Assembly (NCBI GenBank): GCA_029866325.1
Contig: JARWZO010000003.1
Coordinates: 62,001-126,000, forward strand
DNA from: Fluviicola sp.
GTDB lineage: Bacteria > Bacteroidota > Bacteroidia > Flavobacteriales_D > Crocinitomicaceae
DNA length: 64,000 bases
Reading direction: 5' to 3'
Part shown: piece by piece, positions 24,483 through 32,819 of the stretch
How positions within the stretch are numbered: the first letter of the stretch is position 1
How the letters are laid out: each line of letters begins with the position of its first letter
Notes under the pieces: model-generated
Told to the model about the DNA's origin: nothing
Seen by the model: only the letters and a program-made list of their open reading frames with translations
Databases searched by the model: none
Made by a program: the position numbers and the translations under genes

Positions 24483-25481
24483 TTAATTTCCTTGCAAAAG
24501 CTTACGGTACGACCCAAATTGTACATCCGGTCCATCATACAACTTATGCAGCATTGTCTTAATATCTTGACTCATCAACGTGAGGTATTCCATTTTACGT
24601 TCAGACATTCCGTAAGTAAGAACGTCTAATTTTTGGGCATCGGGTAGTTTTTCAGAGTCCGCCAAATGCATAAAAATTTCGGTAACATAATTCGGATCTT
24701 TCGTTTTCAGTTCAGAAAGCTGTTCAATCATCCACGAAATGGCTTCGGTACTTGGCTGACCATACCAATGTCCGGAAGTGCTATTGATCATTTTACCGGA
24801 AGCACCGTTTGAATTGGCCACTTTTCTTCGCTCTTCCATGGTCTTTTTCTCGATTGCATTTTTGAGAACTGCTACCGTTTTTAGATTTTTATTTCTCAGA
24901 CTTTCGGCAATTGTTTGAATACCTGATTTCGCAATAGGCATAGGATTTTTTCCGAACTTATAGGTTTTGTTGTCGCCATCTGCTTCCCAGCGAACGGCAC
25001 TGCGCATCGGTATTTTTGCCTTGGCCGAAAACGGGAGTAAAACGTTGAAAAAATCTTCGCTAAAAAAATGAATGTTGTGGTGCGACGAAATACAATCAAT
25101 GTTTTCAGCACCAATAATATCGGCTAGCTTTTCAAATTGAACATTGACTTCCTTTTGCACAATCGCCGCTTGTGACGGGTCGTAATTAAAGTCGGTGATA
25201 TCCCGAAAATGGTAACGTTGATTGAGGTTGTTCCATTTGGTAAGCGAGTTTTCTTCCTGAAATGCAGCCGGACCAGAAGTTGTATTGACGTGCAAACCAA
25301 TGCCGCATTTGTTGCCCGCATCGTTGATAGCTGTTACCAATTGTTTGATAGCGAATTCGTCGGCGTAGTTGGCCATGACATGAACCGAAGTTACCAATCC
25401 GGCTGAAACTGCACCAAGTATCGCTTTGTTACAACTTGAATTGTACCCGTAGTCGTCTGCTGTGATGATTAATTTACTCAT
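24483..25481 (-). CDS. ChbG/HpnK-family carbohydrate deacetylase (YdjC-like)
   Basis: This 332-residue protein has the YdjC/ChbG fold markers: LIITADDYGYNSSCNKAIL (metal Asp pair near the N-terminus), GIGLHVNTTSG (metal His), and ISSHHNIHFF (metal His residues), plus VTEIFMHLADS. Family members remove acetyl groups from chitooligosaccharides or related N-acetylated sugars, using a metal ion. No signal peptide is seen, so it should be cytoplasmic. No sugar-catabolism genes flank it. Confidence 0.85.
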   Translation of the reverse strand: MSKLIITADDYGYNSSCNKAILGAVSAGLVTSVHVMANYADEFAIKQLVTAINDAGNKCGIGLHVNTTSGPAAFQEENSLTKWNNLNQRYHFRDITDFNYDPSQAAIVQKEVNVQFEKLADIIGAENIDCISSHHNIHFFSEDFFNVLLPFSAKAKIPMRSAVRWEADGDNKTYKFGKNPMPIAKSGIQTIAESLRNKNLKTVAVLKNAIEKKTMEERRKVANSNGASGKMINSTSGHWYGQPSTEAISWMIEQLSELKTKDPNYVTEIFMHLADSEKLPDAQKLDVLTYGMSERKMEYLTLMSQDIKTMLHKLYDGPDVQFGSYRKLLQGN

Positions 25482-25652
25482 AGTGAATGTTTATAGTGAT
25501 CGAACGAATATACTAAAAACATGATTCCTATTTGACTAGTTACAAAAATACCACTAACTAATTTTAGGAGAAATGAAAATTTCGTAACTATAAATCTTGT
25601 TTGACCAATAAATTAGTTTGCGGACAGTGCCAATTCTTGGAAGCGAAGTAAG

Positions 25653-25781
25653 AAAAATGGCTTTTTCGTTGTGTTTTGTCAAAAGCGCTAAAACGTACAG
25701 CGTTTGCCAAAACTGCTGTACGTTGCGTTTCAGATCCTGATCTGACACTTTTGACCTTAAAACACAGAAAGAGCCATTTTT
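25653..25781. repeat. 129-bp imperfect palindromic element
   Basis: Nested arms are seen from outside in. AAAAATGGCTTTTTC (25653-25667) pairs with GAAAGAGCCATTTTT (25767-25781, one mismatch); TGTGTTTT-GTCAAAAG pairs with CTTTTGAC-AAAACACA; and AACGTACAGC (25692-25701) pairs with GCTGTACGTT (25715-25724). A 76-codon minus-strand frame at 25554-25784 covers it, but its codons follow the palindrome, so I do not call a gene. The length and arm design fit a MITE-like or REP-like element. The rest of the 464-bp gap (25482-25945) shows no gene. Confidence 0.65.
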
Positions 25782-25817
25782 CACGAGCGGCTTAGAATGG
25801 TACGAAAGGATGTTTTG

Positions 25818-25857
25818 CTTACTTTTTCAAGTCCGCCGCGGCGGAGCAAAAAGTAAG
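25818..25857. terminator. CTTACTTTTT hairpin (copy 2) with GC-rich core
   Basis: CTTACTTTTT (25818-25827) and AAAAAGTAAG (25848-25857) form the outer stem, and TCCGCCGCGGCGGA (25832-25845) is a perfect inner palindrome. The outer arms match the hairpin at 14298-14329. It lies 88 bp past the stop of the VWA gene at 25946. Confidence 0.6.
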
Positions 25858-25945
25858 AGAATATTATGGTGAGTTTGAGACCAATCAAATTCCTATTTTA
25901 AATTTTGTCAATGACTTTTGTAAAAGTGTAGATTTCAATAAAAAC

Positions 25946-28168
25946 CTACTTTAAATACAATGCAATCGCTGTTTTTAACTCCAGCTCTTGTTCACTATCG
26001 GTTAATCTATTCACCAATTCGCGCAATAAATCGTCAGAACACAAACCTTTATAGGCCGATTGGCGCATGATTAGCCCGAAAGCGATGATGGATTGCAGTA
26101 AAGGATTTTCTGTTACATCGCTTTCAGTTGCTAACTCATAATTTTCTTCGACACTCGTTGCGGCTTCCAACAATTTGTAGCGTAAACGAACATTGCACAA
26201 TTCTTTTTGACCGCCGGTAGGTTTTATTTTGGAGAAATGAGCATCTAGGGATTCTTCGGCTTTGCCAGGTTCTATTTCATAAACCGCAGTAACCACATGA
26301 CCGTAACCTATTTCACCACCATCTTTTGCATCGTCGTTAAAATCGCGTGAGGGCATTAATCTGTTTTCGTACCCAATCAAGCGGTAATTGGCAACAAGTC
26401 TCGGATTAAACTCTACGTTTAATTTTACATCTCTTGCTAGGTTGACAAGATTTCCCATCCGCGTTTCCAGCACTTCTTTACATTCTTCCAGGTTGTTGAT
26501 GTAAAAATGATTGCCATCGCCTCGATCAGCTAAGGTTTCGAGGACATCGTTTCTGTAATTGCCCATGCCGAACCCCAAAGCAGTTAAATAAATTCCCTTT
26601 CCTCGTTGAAGCGAAATGTAGTTTTCCAATTCATGCGGGTTGCTGATACCCACATTAAAATCGCCATCGGTAGCTAGAATAATGCGGTTGTTTCCATCAG
26701 GTAAAAAGTGTTCGGTGGCCACTTGGTACGCCAATTGAATGCCACCAATGCCATTTGTTGATCCTCCGGCATTTAATCGCCGAATGGCATCGATAATTGT
26801 TTCTTTTTCTGAGCAATAGGTCGGCTGTAACACCACACCGGTGCTCCCTGCGTAGGTAACCAATGAAACCCGATCATCCGGATTGAGTGTTTCCACCAAG
26901 GATATCAATCCTTTTTGTAATAGCTCCAATTTAGTTGCATCCATCATGGATCCTGAGACATCAACCAAAAAAACCAGGTTGTGTACAGGTCGTTTTTCTA
27001 AAACAGGAAAATCTTTCGCCCGTAAATGAATTGCAACCAACTGATTTTTGGTATTCCAAGGACAATTCATGCGTTCAAAAGTAACAGCCATCGGTTTTTC
27101 TGCAGGAACTTCAGGCAAAGAATAATCGAATGAATTGACCATTTCTTCCAATTTTACGGCATCATTCGGAATGGCCCGATTGACAGCAAGTTGTGATTGA
27201 ATAAAATTCCAACTGGCTCTATCCACATCAATTCCAAAGGTAGAATGCGGAACATCTAATGGTGATAAGAACATATTTTCGTAAATCGGAAGAAATTGAT
27301 CGCGTTGCAAAACCGGTTCCGGTTCTTCGTAGTATGGCGTTTCGTTTGATGGGTTTATCGCATTTTTGCGTGAGTTTCGTTCTGCAGCATACGAACGGAA
27401 GGATTTGGTTTCAATGGAAATAATTCCTCCGGTAACATCACCGTAATTGGCAGGAATACCGCCCGTATAAACCGTAATCTGATTCATAGCGCTATGCGGA
27501 ATAGCCGGATTTCCAATCACTTTTACGCCATCGATGTAATAATTAATAGCATCTGATCGCGATCCACGGAAGTTCAACCCATCTGCAGGGTGTGTTATTC
27601 CACCCATATAAGGCTCAATCAAGTTTGCTTGAGAGTTCATCGGGAAGGAACTAGCATCGCTTCTATACACCACACAGCGGCTAGCGGAGTTAAAGTCAAT
27701 TAGTGGGATTCTGTAACTTGTAATAACCACTTCATTTATATCCGATTTAGAATAACCTTGAAGATTCGATTGATCGACCCATAATTGATTAGTAGGTTGT
27801 TCGATTCCGGCAATTGGTGTACCATTATTTCCAAAATAGAGATTGCCTTTTTGACCATTATTGCTAATGTAAACAGTGGTTGTAAGTAATTGATATAACT
27901 GAATGGATAACGTAAACCGTGCAATCTCAACGCCAAATTCCCGAACACTGAAATTGACTGGTCCAACAGGTAATTCTAAAAAAAGTGCGTTGGCCTTGTC
28001 ATCCGTCAGCAGCGTATCGTAAACGATGGAATCTTGCGAAGCAATGAGCTCGATGTTTTCATAACGACACTGGGTTTTCTCATCCAAAACATGCAATTGA
28101 ACACCTCCGTGCTGAGCACAACATATTCCGGAAAACAAACTGATTGAGATAATGATAATTAGCTTCAT
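25946..28168 (-). CDS. TonB-plug / YfbK-type VWA fusion protein, no barrel
   Basis: This 740-residue secreted protein has a signal peptide (1-~18) and a carboxypeptidase-regulatory-like domain (~22-105). A TonB-receptor plug follows (~145-256: INEVVITSYRIP, NFRGSRSDAINYYIDG, ITVYTGGIPANYGDVTGG). It continues with a YfbK N-terminal domain (STFGIDVDRASWNFI, ~309-323), a VWA domain with an intact MIDAS (FLVDVSGSMMD, ~400-410; ATDGDFNVG) and a DUF3520-like C-terminus. A receptor plug is normally followed by a 22-strand barrel; here it leads into a metal-binding adhesion domain. It may dock to a TonB-type partner in the envelope. The partner and ligand are unknown. Confidence 0.87.
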   Translation of the reverse strand: MKLIIIISISLFSGICCAQHGGVQLHVLDEKTQCRYENIELIASQDSIVYDTLLTDDKANALFLELPVGPVNFSVREFGVEIARFTLSIQLYQLLTTTVYISNNGQKGNLYFGNNGTPIAGIEQPTNQLWVDQSNLQGYSKSDINEVVITSYRIPLIDFNSASRCVVYRSDASSFPMNSQANLIEPYMGGITHPADGLNFRGSRSDAINYYIDGVKVIGNPAIPHSAMNQITVYTGGIPANYGDVTGGIISIETKSFRSYAAERNSRKNAINPSNETPYYEEPEPVLQRDQFLPIYENMFLSPLDVPHSTFGIDVDRASWNFIQSQLAVNRAIPNDAVKLEEMVNSFDYSLPEVPAEKPMAVTFERMNCPWNTKNQLVAIHLRAKDFPVLEKRPVHNLVFLVDVSGSMMDATKLELLQKGLISLVETLNPDDRVSLVTYAGSTGVVLQPTYCSEKETIIDAIRRLNAGGSTNGIGGIQLAYQVATEHFLPDGNNRIILATDGDFNVGISNPHELENYISLQRGKGIYLTALGFGMGNYRNDVLETLADRGDGNHFYINNLEECKEVLETRMGNLVNLARDVKLNVEFNPRLVANYRLIGYENRLMPSRDFNDDAKDGGEIGYGHVVTAVYEIEPGKAEESLDAHFSKIKPTGGQKELCNVRLRYKLLEAATSVEENYELATESDVTENPLLQSIIAFGLIMRQSAYKGLCSDDLLRELVNRLTDSEQELELKTAIALYLK

Positions 28169-28284
28169 ACGTGACTTTTCTTAGGGATGAAAAGTCCTGT
28201 TTAATTCCATAAAACTATGATAATTTCGTTCGATGAATTCACTTCAATTTTGGTGGCAAGTTCCCAAAATTACGAACGCGAAAG

Positions 28285-28328
28285 CAAGTTCGGGATATTA
28301 CGAACCGGTTCGTAATATCCCAAACTTG
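28285..28328. repeat. 44-bp near-perfect palindrome
   Basis: The centre is between 28306 and 28307 (GAACCGGTTC), with 22-bp arms and one mismatch, so there is essentially no loop. The arms contain GGGATATTACG/CGTAATATCCC, sharing the ATATTACG core with the repeats at 2847-2907 and 3952-4010. It lies 117 bp upstream of the VWA fusion start (28168) and 62 bp past the stop of ychJ (28390). Confidence 0.75.
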
Positions 28329-28389
28329 ATTCAATTTATAGTGATTTAAATTTAATGTGACTTAATTATTCAACTGATTAAATGCTTAT

Positions 28390-28773
28390 TTAAGCAATTT
28401 CTCCATCCACAAAATACCACGTTCCATTTTCCAATCGAAAAGTTGAATGCTCCCGATGGATACTTGAAATTTTGTTCTCATCCAGAAAATGAGCACTGAA
28501 AGTAACAGTTGTGGGACTCATTTCATGAATTTCCAGTTTCTGCCACGTACATAGCTCAGCCCATTCTTTGATGGTTTTATTGGAATAATATTTTCGGGTA
28601 GAAGGATGCGTTGTATCTAACAAATAATCAACCGCAATTGTACAATAAGCACTATAACGAGAACGCATCAACTGTTCCGCCGTTTGGGCTTTTGTTACAC
28701 CGTTTATAAGCGGTTCACAGCAAGCCGAAAAAGTCGTTAGTGAACCGCAATAACATGATTGAGTTGATTCCAA
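28390..28773 (-). CDS. ychJ: YchJ-family (SEC-C / UPF0225) protein
   Basis: This 127-residue protein matches the YchJ/UPF0225 family: an N-terminal Cys-rich knuckle CYCGSLTTFSACCEPLI (SEC-C-like, probably zinc-binding), then QTAEQLMRSRYSAYCTIAVD and DYLLDTTHPSTRK, with a closing STFRLENGTWYFVDGE. The fold is NTF2-like. Function is not established. It is the last gene of the minus-strand run, 5 bp after the gene ending at 28779. Confidence 0.9.
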   Translation of the reverse strand: MESTQSCYCGSLTTFSACCEPLINGVTKAQTAEQLMRSRYSAYCTIAVDYLLDTTHPSTRKYYSNKTIKEWAELCTWQKLEIHEMSPTTVTFSAHFLDENKISSIHREHSTFRLENGTWYFVDGEIA

Positions 28774-28778
28774 ACAGA

Positions 28779-29582
28779 CTATTCGCTAAGGATATAAACT
28801 CCAGCGAGTGTTTTGCAAGTGCTTCTGTCCACGGAAGCGCATTTTTGTTCGGTAACTGTAACCGATTTCTCTGAGACAAGAACCGTCACATACGTACAAC
28901 CATCTTCTGTTTCAGCATACCATTGGTTTTCAGAGGCTCCTTTTTTCAAGATTCCTTCCAACATATTGTTTCCTTCACACTCTTCATAATCGGCACCTAC
29001 AATAGCAAAGAATGAAGTTCCTTCATCGGCAGCAAGAATAGAGATGGCAGATCCATCTGCACGAGAATAAGTCATTGGCATCACGAATTCTTCGTTATCG
29101 GTGTATTCCATTTCTTCTTCGTCTGCGTAGCCTTCTTCGTCAGCGTACCCTTCTTCGTCGTAATACGGATCAACCGGCGCATTTTCCCTATACCATGTCA
29201 GAAGTGCATCATAATTCAAGGACATGTGATATACTTGATCTGCCGCCCCTGCGGTATGCAGTTTCATACATGGTTGTTTTTTCTTATCAAGGAAAAAATC
29301 CATCAGAAAAGGAGCACCCGCAGATTCCTCCATTGATACGGTAAAGGATTTGTTTGTTTTGGTACAAGAACCATAACCTGCCGAAGAGAAAAGCAGATCA
29401 CCCGCCGCACCGAAAATATTTTGCGAAACATAAAAACAGTTTCCATCCATTTGTTCGATAGGAACAAAATCAAAGCCTGCACGTCCGGTTTCATCTACGT
29501 AACGGCCAAAATAGCTGGCATCGGGCTGAGCGAGAGTGACTGTTGATAGCAGTAGTGCGGCAAAGATGAGTAAGTGTTTCAT
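28779..29582 (-). CDS. Secreted protein of unknown function with an acidic repeat
   Basis: The ATG at 29582 (MKHLLIFAALLLSTVTLAQ) gives a clean signal peptide; the 14 codons before it are dropped. The 267-residue product is periplasmic or extracellular. In its middle (YYDEEGYADEEGYADEEEM) a DEEGYA unit is repeated, forming a strongly acidic linker between two beta-rich halves. I recognise no domain. It lies between the KAP-operon genes and ychJ on the same strand, 44 bp after the upstream gene. Confidence 0.75.
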   Translation of the reverse strand: MKHLLIFAALLLSTVTLAQPDASYFGRYVDETGRAGFDFVPIEQMDGNCFYVSQNIFGAAGDLLFSSAGYGSCTKTNKSFTVSMEESAGAPFLMDFFLDKKKQPCMKLHTAGAADQVYHMSLNYDALLTWYRENAPVDPYYDEEGYADEEGYADEEEMEYTDNEEFVMPMTYSRADGSAISILAADEGTSFFAIVGADYEECEGNNMLEGILKKGASENQWYAETEDGCTYVTVLVSEKSVTVTEQKCASVDRSTCKTLAGVYILSE

Positions 29583-29626
29583 GCGTGATTTTTTTTGATA
29601 AATGTAGGGAAAAACCCGATTCATAG

Positions 29627-30034
29627 TTACGCTTTTTTCTCTTCTTCTAAAATCTCTACAAAGTCCATTAGAAAAGCGTTTCGGCGACCGATCATTCGGG
29701 TAAGACGATTGATGAAAAGCATCAGTAATCCGATTACCAAATACAATTGCGAAAGTACATTAGACATTAGTGATTGTTGTTGTTTACTAAGAGCGTCTTT
29801 ACAATCTATTGCCTTTAAACTTTCAGGGAGGGGTTTTATTCCTCCAAGCCATTCAATAATGTCCTGAGCGAATTGATATTCAATCTTGTTCATGACATAC
29901 ATGGTAAGTAGTAATATACTCAGAACAAACGTTGCGATATAAATCAAACCAACCACAAACGAGTTTCCGTAAATGCTTGGTCTGTTTTTTTCGAGTTGCC
30001 GCATGCGCGTAACAATTTCATAGTCAGTTTTCAT
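29627..30034 (-). CDS. Small two-TM membrane protein of unknown function
   Basis: This 135-residue protein has two hydrophobic segments: VVGLIYIATFVLSILLLTMY (~28-47) and LSQLYLVIGLLMLFINRL (~93-110). A ~45-residue loop between them contains a Cys, and both ends are charged (EILEEEKKA at the C-terminus). No family is recognised. It starts 21 bp after the KAP NTPase stop on the same strand, so it is probably cotranslated and may be part of the same membrane complex (inference). Confidence 0.75.
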   Translation of the reverse strand: MKTDYEIVTRMRQLEKNRPSIYGNSFVVGLIYIATFVLSILLLTMYVMNKIEYQFAQDIIEWLGGIKPLPESLKAIDCKDALSKQQQSLMSNVLSQLYLVIGLLMLFINRLTRMIGRRNAFLMDFVEILEEEKKA

Positions 30035-30055
30035 AGTGTTGGTTTTTTGAAGTTA

Positions 30056-32806
30056 TTAGTAGGGCACGACCATTTGGATGATTTTCGGGGCGAACTCTTT
30101 TAGGTCATCATCCAGGATATCATCCAAATTTGAAGTAGCAGTTTTACTAAATGTTTTGTGCGTGATTTCAATTGCCATATATCTGCAATATTCATCACTA
30201 AGTTTGTTGAAATTGTTATATTGTTGAGAAATGGCTTTTGCCAAAAAATAACGGTACAGAATAATACGGATTTGTCTAGGAGTGCATTTTTCCTGATTGA
30301 CCAATCCCTCGTTAATCCACGAAAGTTCATTTGATGTTATTTCATCCGTTTCCTCTAAAATAATCTGTTGTTGTTCGTTTATTTCTGCATCTTCAATAGC
30401 TCTGTATTCTTCGTCAATACGTTCGTAAATATTTCGGTCAAAAGCGCGTTCTTTTATTGGTTGATCAACAATACGAGCTTTGTTTGGTTTTTGGTCTTCC
30501 AGTACGATCAATTTGTGCTTTTTAGCAAAGTTTTCCAACACTTGAATTTTATCCTCGTTGGCAAGGGGATGAAGACGAATGCCACTAATGAAAAGTTTGT
30601 CAATATATTCCCTGACTGTTGCTTTCATATCTAGGTGAACGTCATTGTTTGCGAGCGTACCTCTAATCTGATCGTATTTATAGGTAATAGCTCCTTTTAA
30701 GATTTGTTCGTCAATTGCTGTCAGGACAATCAACCTGCTGGAAATTTGTGAGTCTTCAAGCATTACCCTTAGAGCATCAATTACCCGAATCATTTGATCG
30801 GCATCACATCGATCTAGATCGTCGACAAAAAGCAAGATTCTTTTTTTTGCAACCGGTTTAGTTTTAATCCATGTAGTGAGCAGTGCGATCAGTTCTGTTT
30901 GAATTTCGGCCTGAACACCTAATAATTGGCTAAATGTGGGGCGCTCTGTGTATCGTTTTACTATTTGCCTGCTAAAATTGCCGATCCGGTACATCTTATA
31001 AAATGTGTTGGCGAAAGGAAAACCGACCAACAATGTTCCAAGGTATGTTTTCCAGTCGGTCGACTTAAACCAACTCAACGGTATTATTCCTAAAAGCAAT
31101 AGCGTAATAATGACGAAAGAAAGTGAAAGCAAGTATAGTTGAGTAAAGCCATTACGTGTTAGATTTAATTTGAAAAGTTTTCGATATTCGATTCCCTTAT
31201 TAAGGATTCGAAAAAAGAAATTTTTCGCTGTATAGTTCGAATGAGTATAATATTTCGTCGCTAGTTCGCTATACAAATATGCCCAAGCTGCTTTCGTATC
31301 CTGATATTTCCAAGCATGAAATTTCACGAAGTAAAACTCCGAATCGTTATCTGAACCTTCCTGAAAGTCAATATTAAGATTTTTGCATAGATGCCTTACA
31401 AAGTAGGTTTTTCCTCTTCCCCAACTACCAAAGATGCCAAGCATTTGCCCAGGTTCAGATTTCAAACTTTTAATGATCTGGGTGAAAGGTGATATGCTAT
31501 GAGCCAATCCCAGAATAGGCTCTGTGTCTGTGTCATTGATGAAAATTTGTGTAGCGATTTTACTTTTTTGTTCAGCATGTCTAGTGTGATTCTCTGCTCC
31601 AGAAGCTTTTTTGTTCGATCCACTTCTTTTAGTTCGAAGTATTCGATTTTCGTTGATTAACGTGTTAATTTTTTTGTCGAAGTATTTGATAAATAGCTCG
31701 TTATCTGCCTTTTCATAACTGTCTTTGGGAATGCGATAGAAAGTGGAATTAAAATTAGGTAGCCACCAAGTTTTTTCAGTTCCCCGATATCCTTTGTTTT
31801 GAAGGGCGTTGGCCACCAATTCGAATCGTCGTTGCTGCCATGCTTGTCCAATACCATTGATGCTACAGGGCTCGCAATAACTGGTGAATTTTCCAATTAG
31901 TACAATGCTCTGGTTGCTTCTGCATAGATAGAAAAGATCACCTATTCTTGCCCCTTCAAATGCACCATATTGCGTCATCCAGGATGTTCCCATACCAGCT
32001 GTTTCTTCATTTACAACTACGAGATTAGCAGCTATTAAAGCCGCATGCTGCTCATTAGTTATAACATTTTCTCCGTGGGATAATTTGTATATGTCTGGGA
32101 AGATTACAGTATCTTCAGCGTCGGTACCTTCACTAAATATATCGTCAATTATTGCTTGTTTGTACGACGAAAAAAACTCGGTTACGTTACCTGTATTAAA
32201 TTGATTGATCTCGAGTTGATCATATTTGATGTGTACATCCCTAGGGCGATCGTATTGAGAAATGAAAATGCCAGTGTCACCTAATGAGAAAAACAACTGC
32301 TTTGCTGTTTTCTGATTGGGATGCGTTGCGTTATAGATAGCAAACCAAATCCAATCATTACCATAATTCATTGATCCATTAAATCCAACAATATTGACTT
32401 TTACGTCTTTGAGTCCTAGATTGTTAATTATTTCGGTTGACACAGTTCGAAGTAATACCTTTTCATCAACAGGGTTATTCTCGAGGAAGAATGGAAAAAA
32501 GAGGGAAAACTGAGTTCTGAAGGCACGAAAAACATTTTTGTCTGAAAGTGTCTCGTCCTTGAACGTTTTCAATAATTCTTCAGTTACAACTTGTTTTTTA
32601 CTAATAGCGTTCGCAACTTTAAGCCGTAATGAATTTATAGGACCTTCTTCATTAGCATATTTTTTCTGAATTGAAGCTATTGCCGCATTTGGGAGTTTAT
32701 TTAGTTCTTCTAAAAGGTAAGAATCGTTTTTTTTAAGCTTCGCTAAATAAACTGCCTTTTCAAAGCATGCTTTTATAAATTCATTTCCATTTAGTTCTTC
32801 CATCAT
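30056..32806 (-). CDS. Membrane-inserted KAP-family P-loop NTPase
   Basis: This is a 916-residue protein. Residues 453-690 form a KAP NTPase: Walker A GSWGRGKT (460-467), FHAWKYQD (~497-504, the KAP signature after Walker A), two TM segments inserted in the NTPase (~557-575 and ~586-603), Walker B ILLFVDDLDRCD (657-668), then TAIDEQIL as sensor-like. The N-terminal half resembles defence-associated modules: ~105-190 is McrB-N (DUF3578)-like (WIWFAIYNAT...LFFSLGDTGIFISQYD), and ~275-330 (GDLFYLCRSNQSIVLIGKF) is EVE/PUA-like. Those two calls are weak. The F-plasmid phage-exclusion protein PifA is a KAP protein. Its operon partners are a one-TM protein (13 bp upstream) and a two-TM protein (21 bp downstream). 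Confidence 0.87.
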   Translation of the reverse strand: MMEELNGNEFIKACFEKAVYLAKLKKNDSYLLEELNKLPNAAIASIQKKYANEEGPINSLRLKVANAISKKQVVTEELLKTFKDETLSDKNVFRAFRTQFSLFFPFFLENNPVDEKVLLRTVSTEIINNLGLKDVKVNIVGFNGSMNYGNDWIWFAIYNATHPNQKTAKQLFFSLGDTGIFISQYDRPRDVHIKYDQLEINQFNTGNVTEFFSSYKQAIIDDIFSEGTDAEDTVIFPDIYKLSHGENVITNEQHAALIAANLVVVNEETAGMGTSWMTQYGAFEGARIGDLFYLCRSNQSIVLIGKFTSYCEPCSINGIGQAWQQRRFELVANALQNKGYRGTEKTWWLPNFNSTFYRIPKDSYEKADNELFIKYFDKKINTLINENRILRTKRSGSNKKASGAENHTRHAEQKSKIATQIFINDTDTEPILGLAHSISPFTQIIKSLKSEPGQMLGIFGSWGRGKTYFVRHLCKNLNIDFQEGSDNDSEFYFVKFHAWKYQDTKAAWAYLYSELATKYYTHSNYTAKNFFFRILNKGIEYRKLFKLNLTRNGFTQLYLLSLSFVIITLLLLGIIPLSWFKSTDWKTYLGTLLVGFPFANTFYKMYRIGNFSRQIVKRYTERPTFSQLLGVQAEIQTELIALLTTWIKTKPVAKKRILLFVDDLDRCDADQMIRVIDALRVMLEDSQISSRLIVLTAIDEQILKGAITYKYDQIRGTLANNDVHLDMKATVREYIDKLFISGIRLHPLANEDKIQVLENFAKKHKLIVLEDQKPNKARIVDQPIKERAFDRNIYERIDEEYRAIEDAEINEQQQIILEETDEITSNELSWINEGLVNQEKCTPRQIRIILYRYFLAKAISQQYNNFNKLSDEYCRYMAIEITHKTFSKTATSNLDDILDDDLKEFAPKIIQMVVPY

Positions 32807-32819
32807 CGTTTATTTCAGT

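Noticed and set aside
25554..25784. 76-codon minus-strand frame
   Set aside because: It coincides with the 129-bp palindromic element and has no recognisable protein features.
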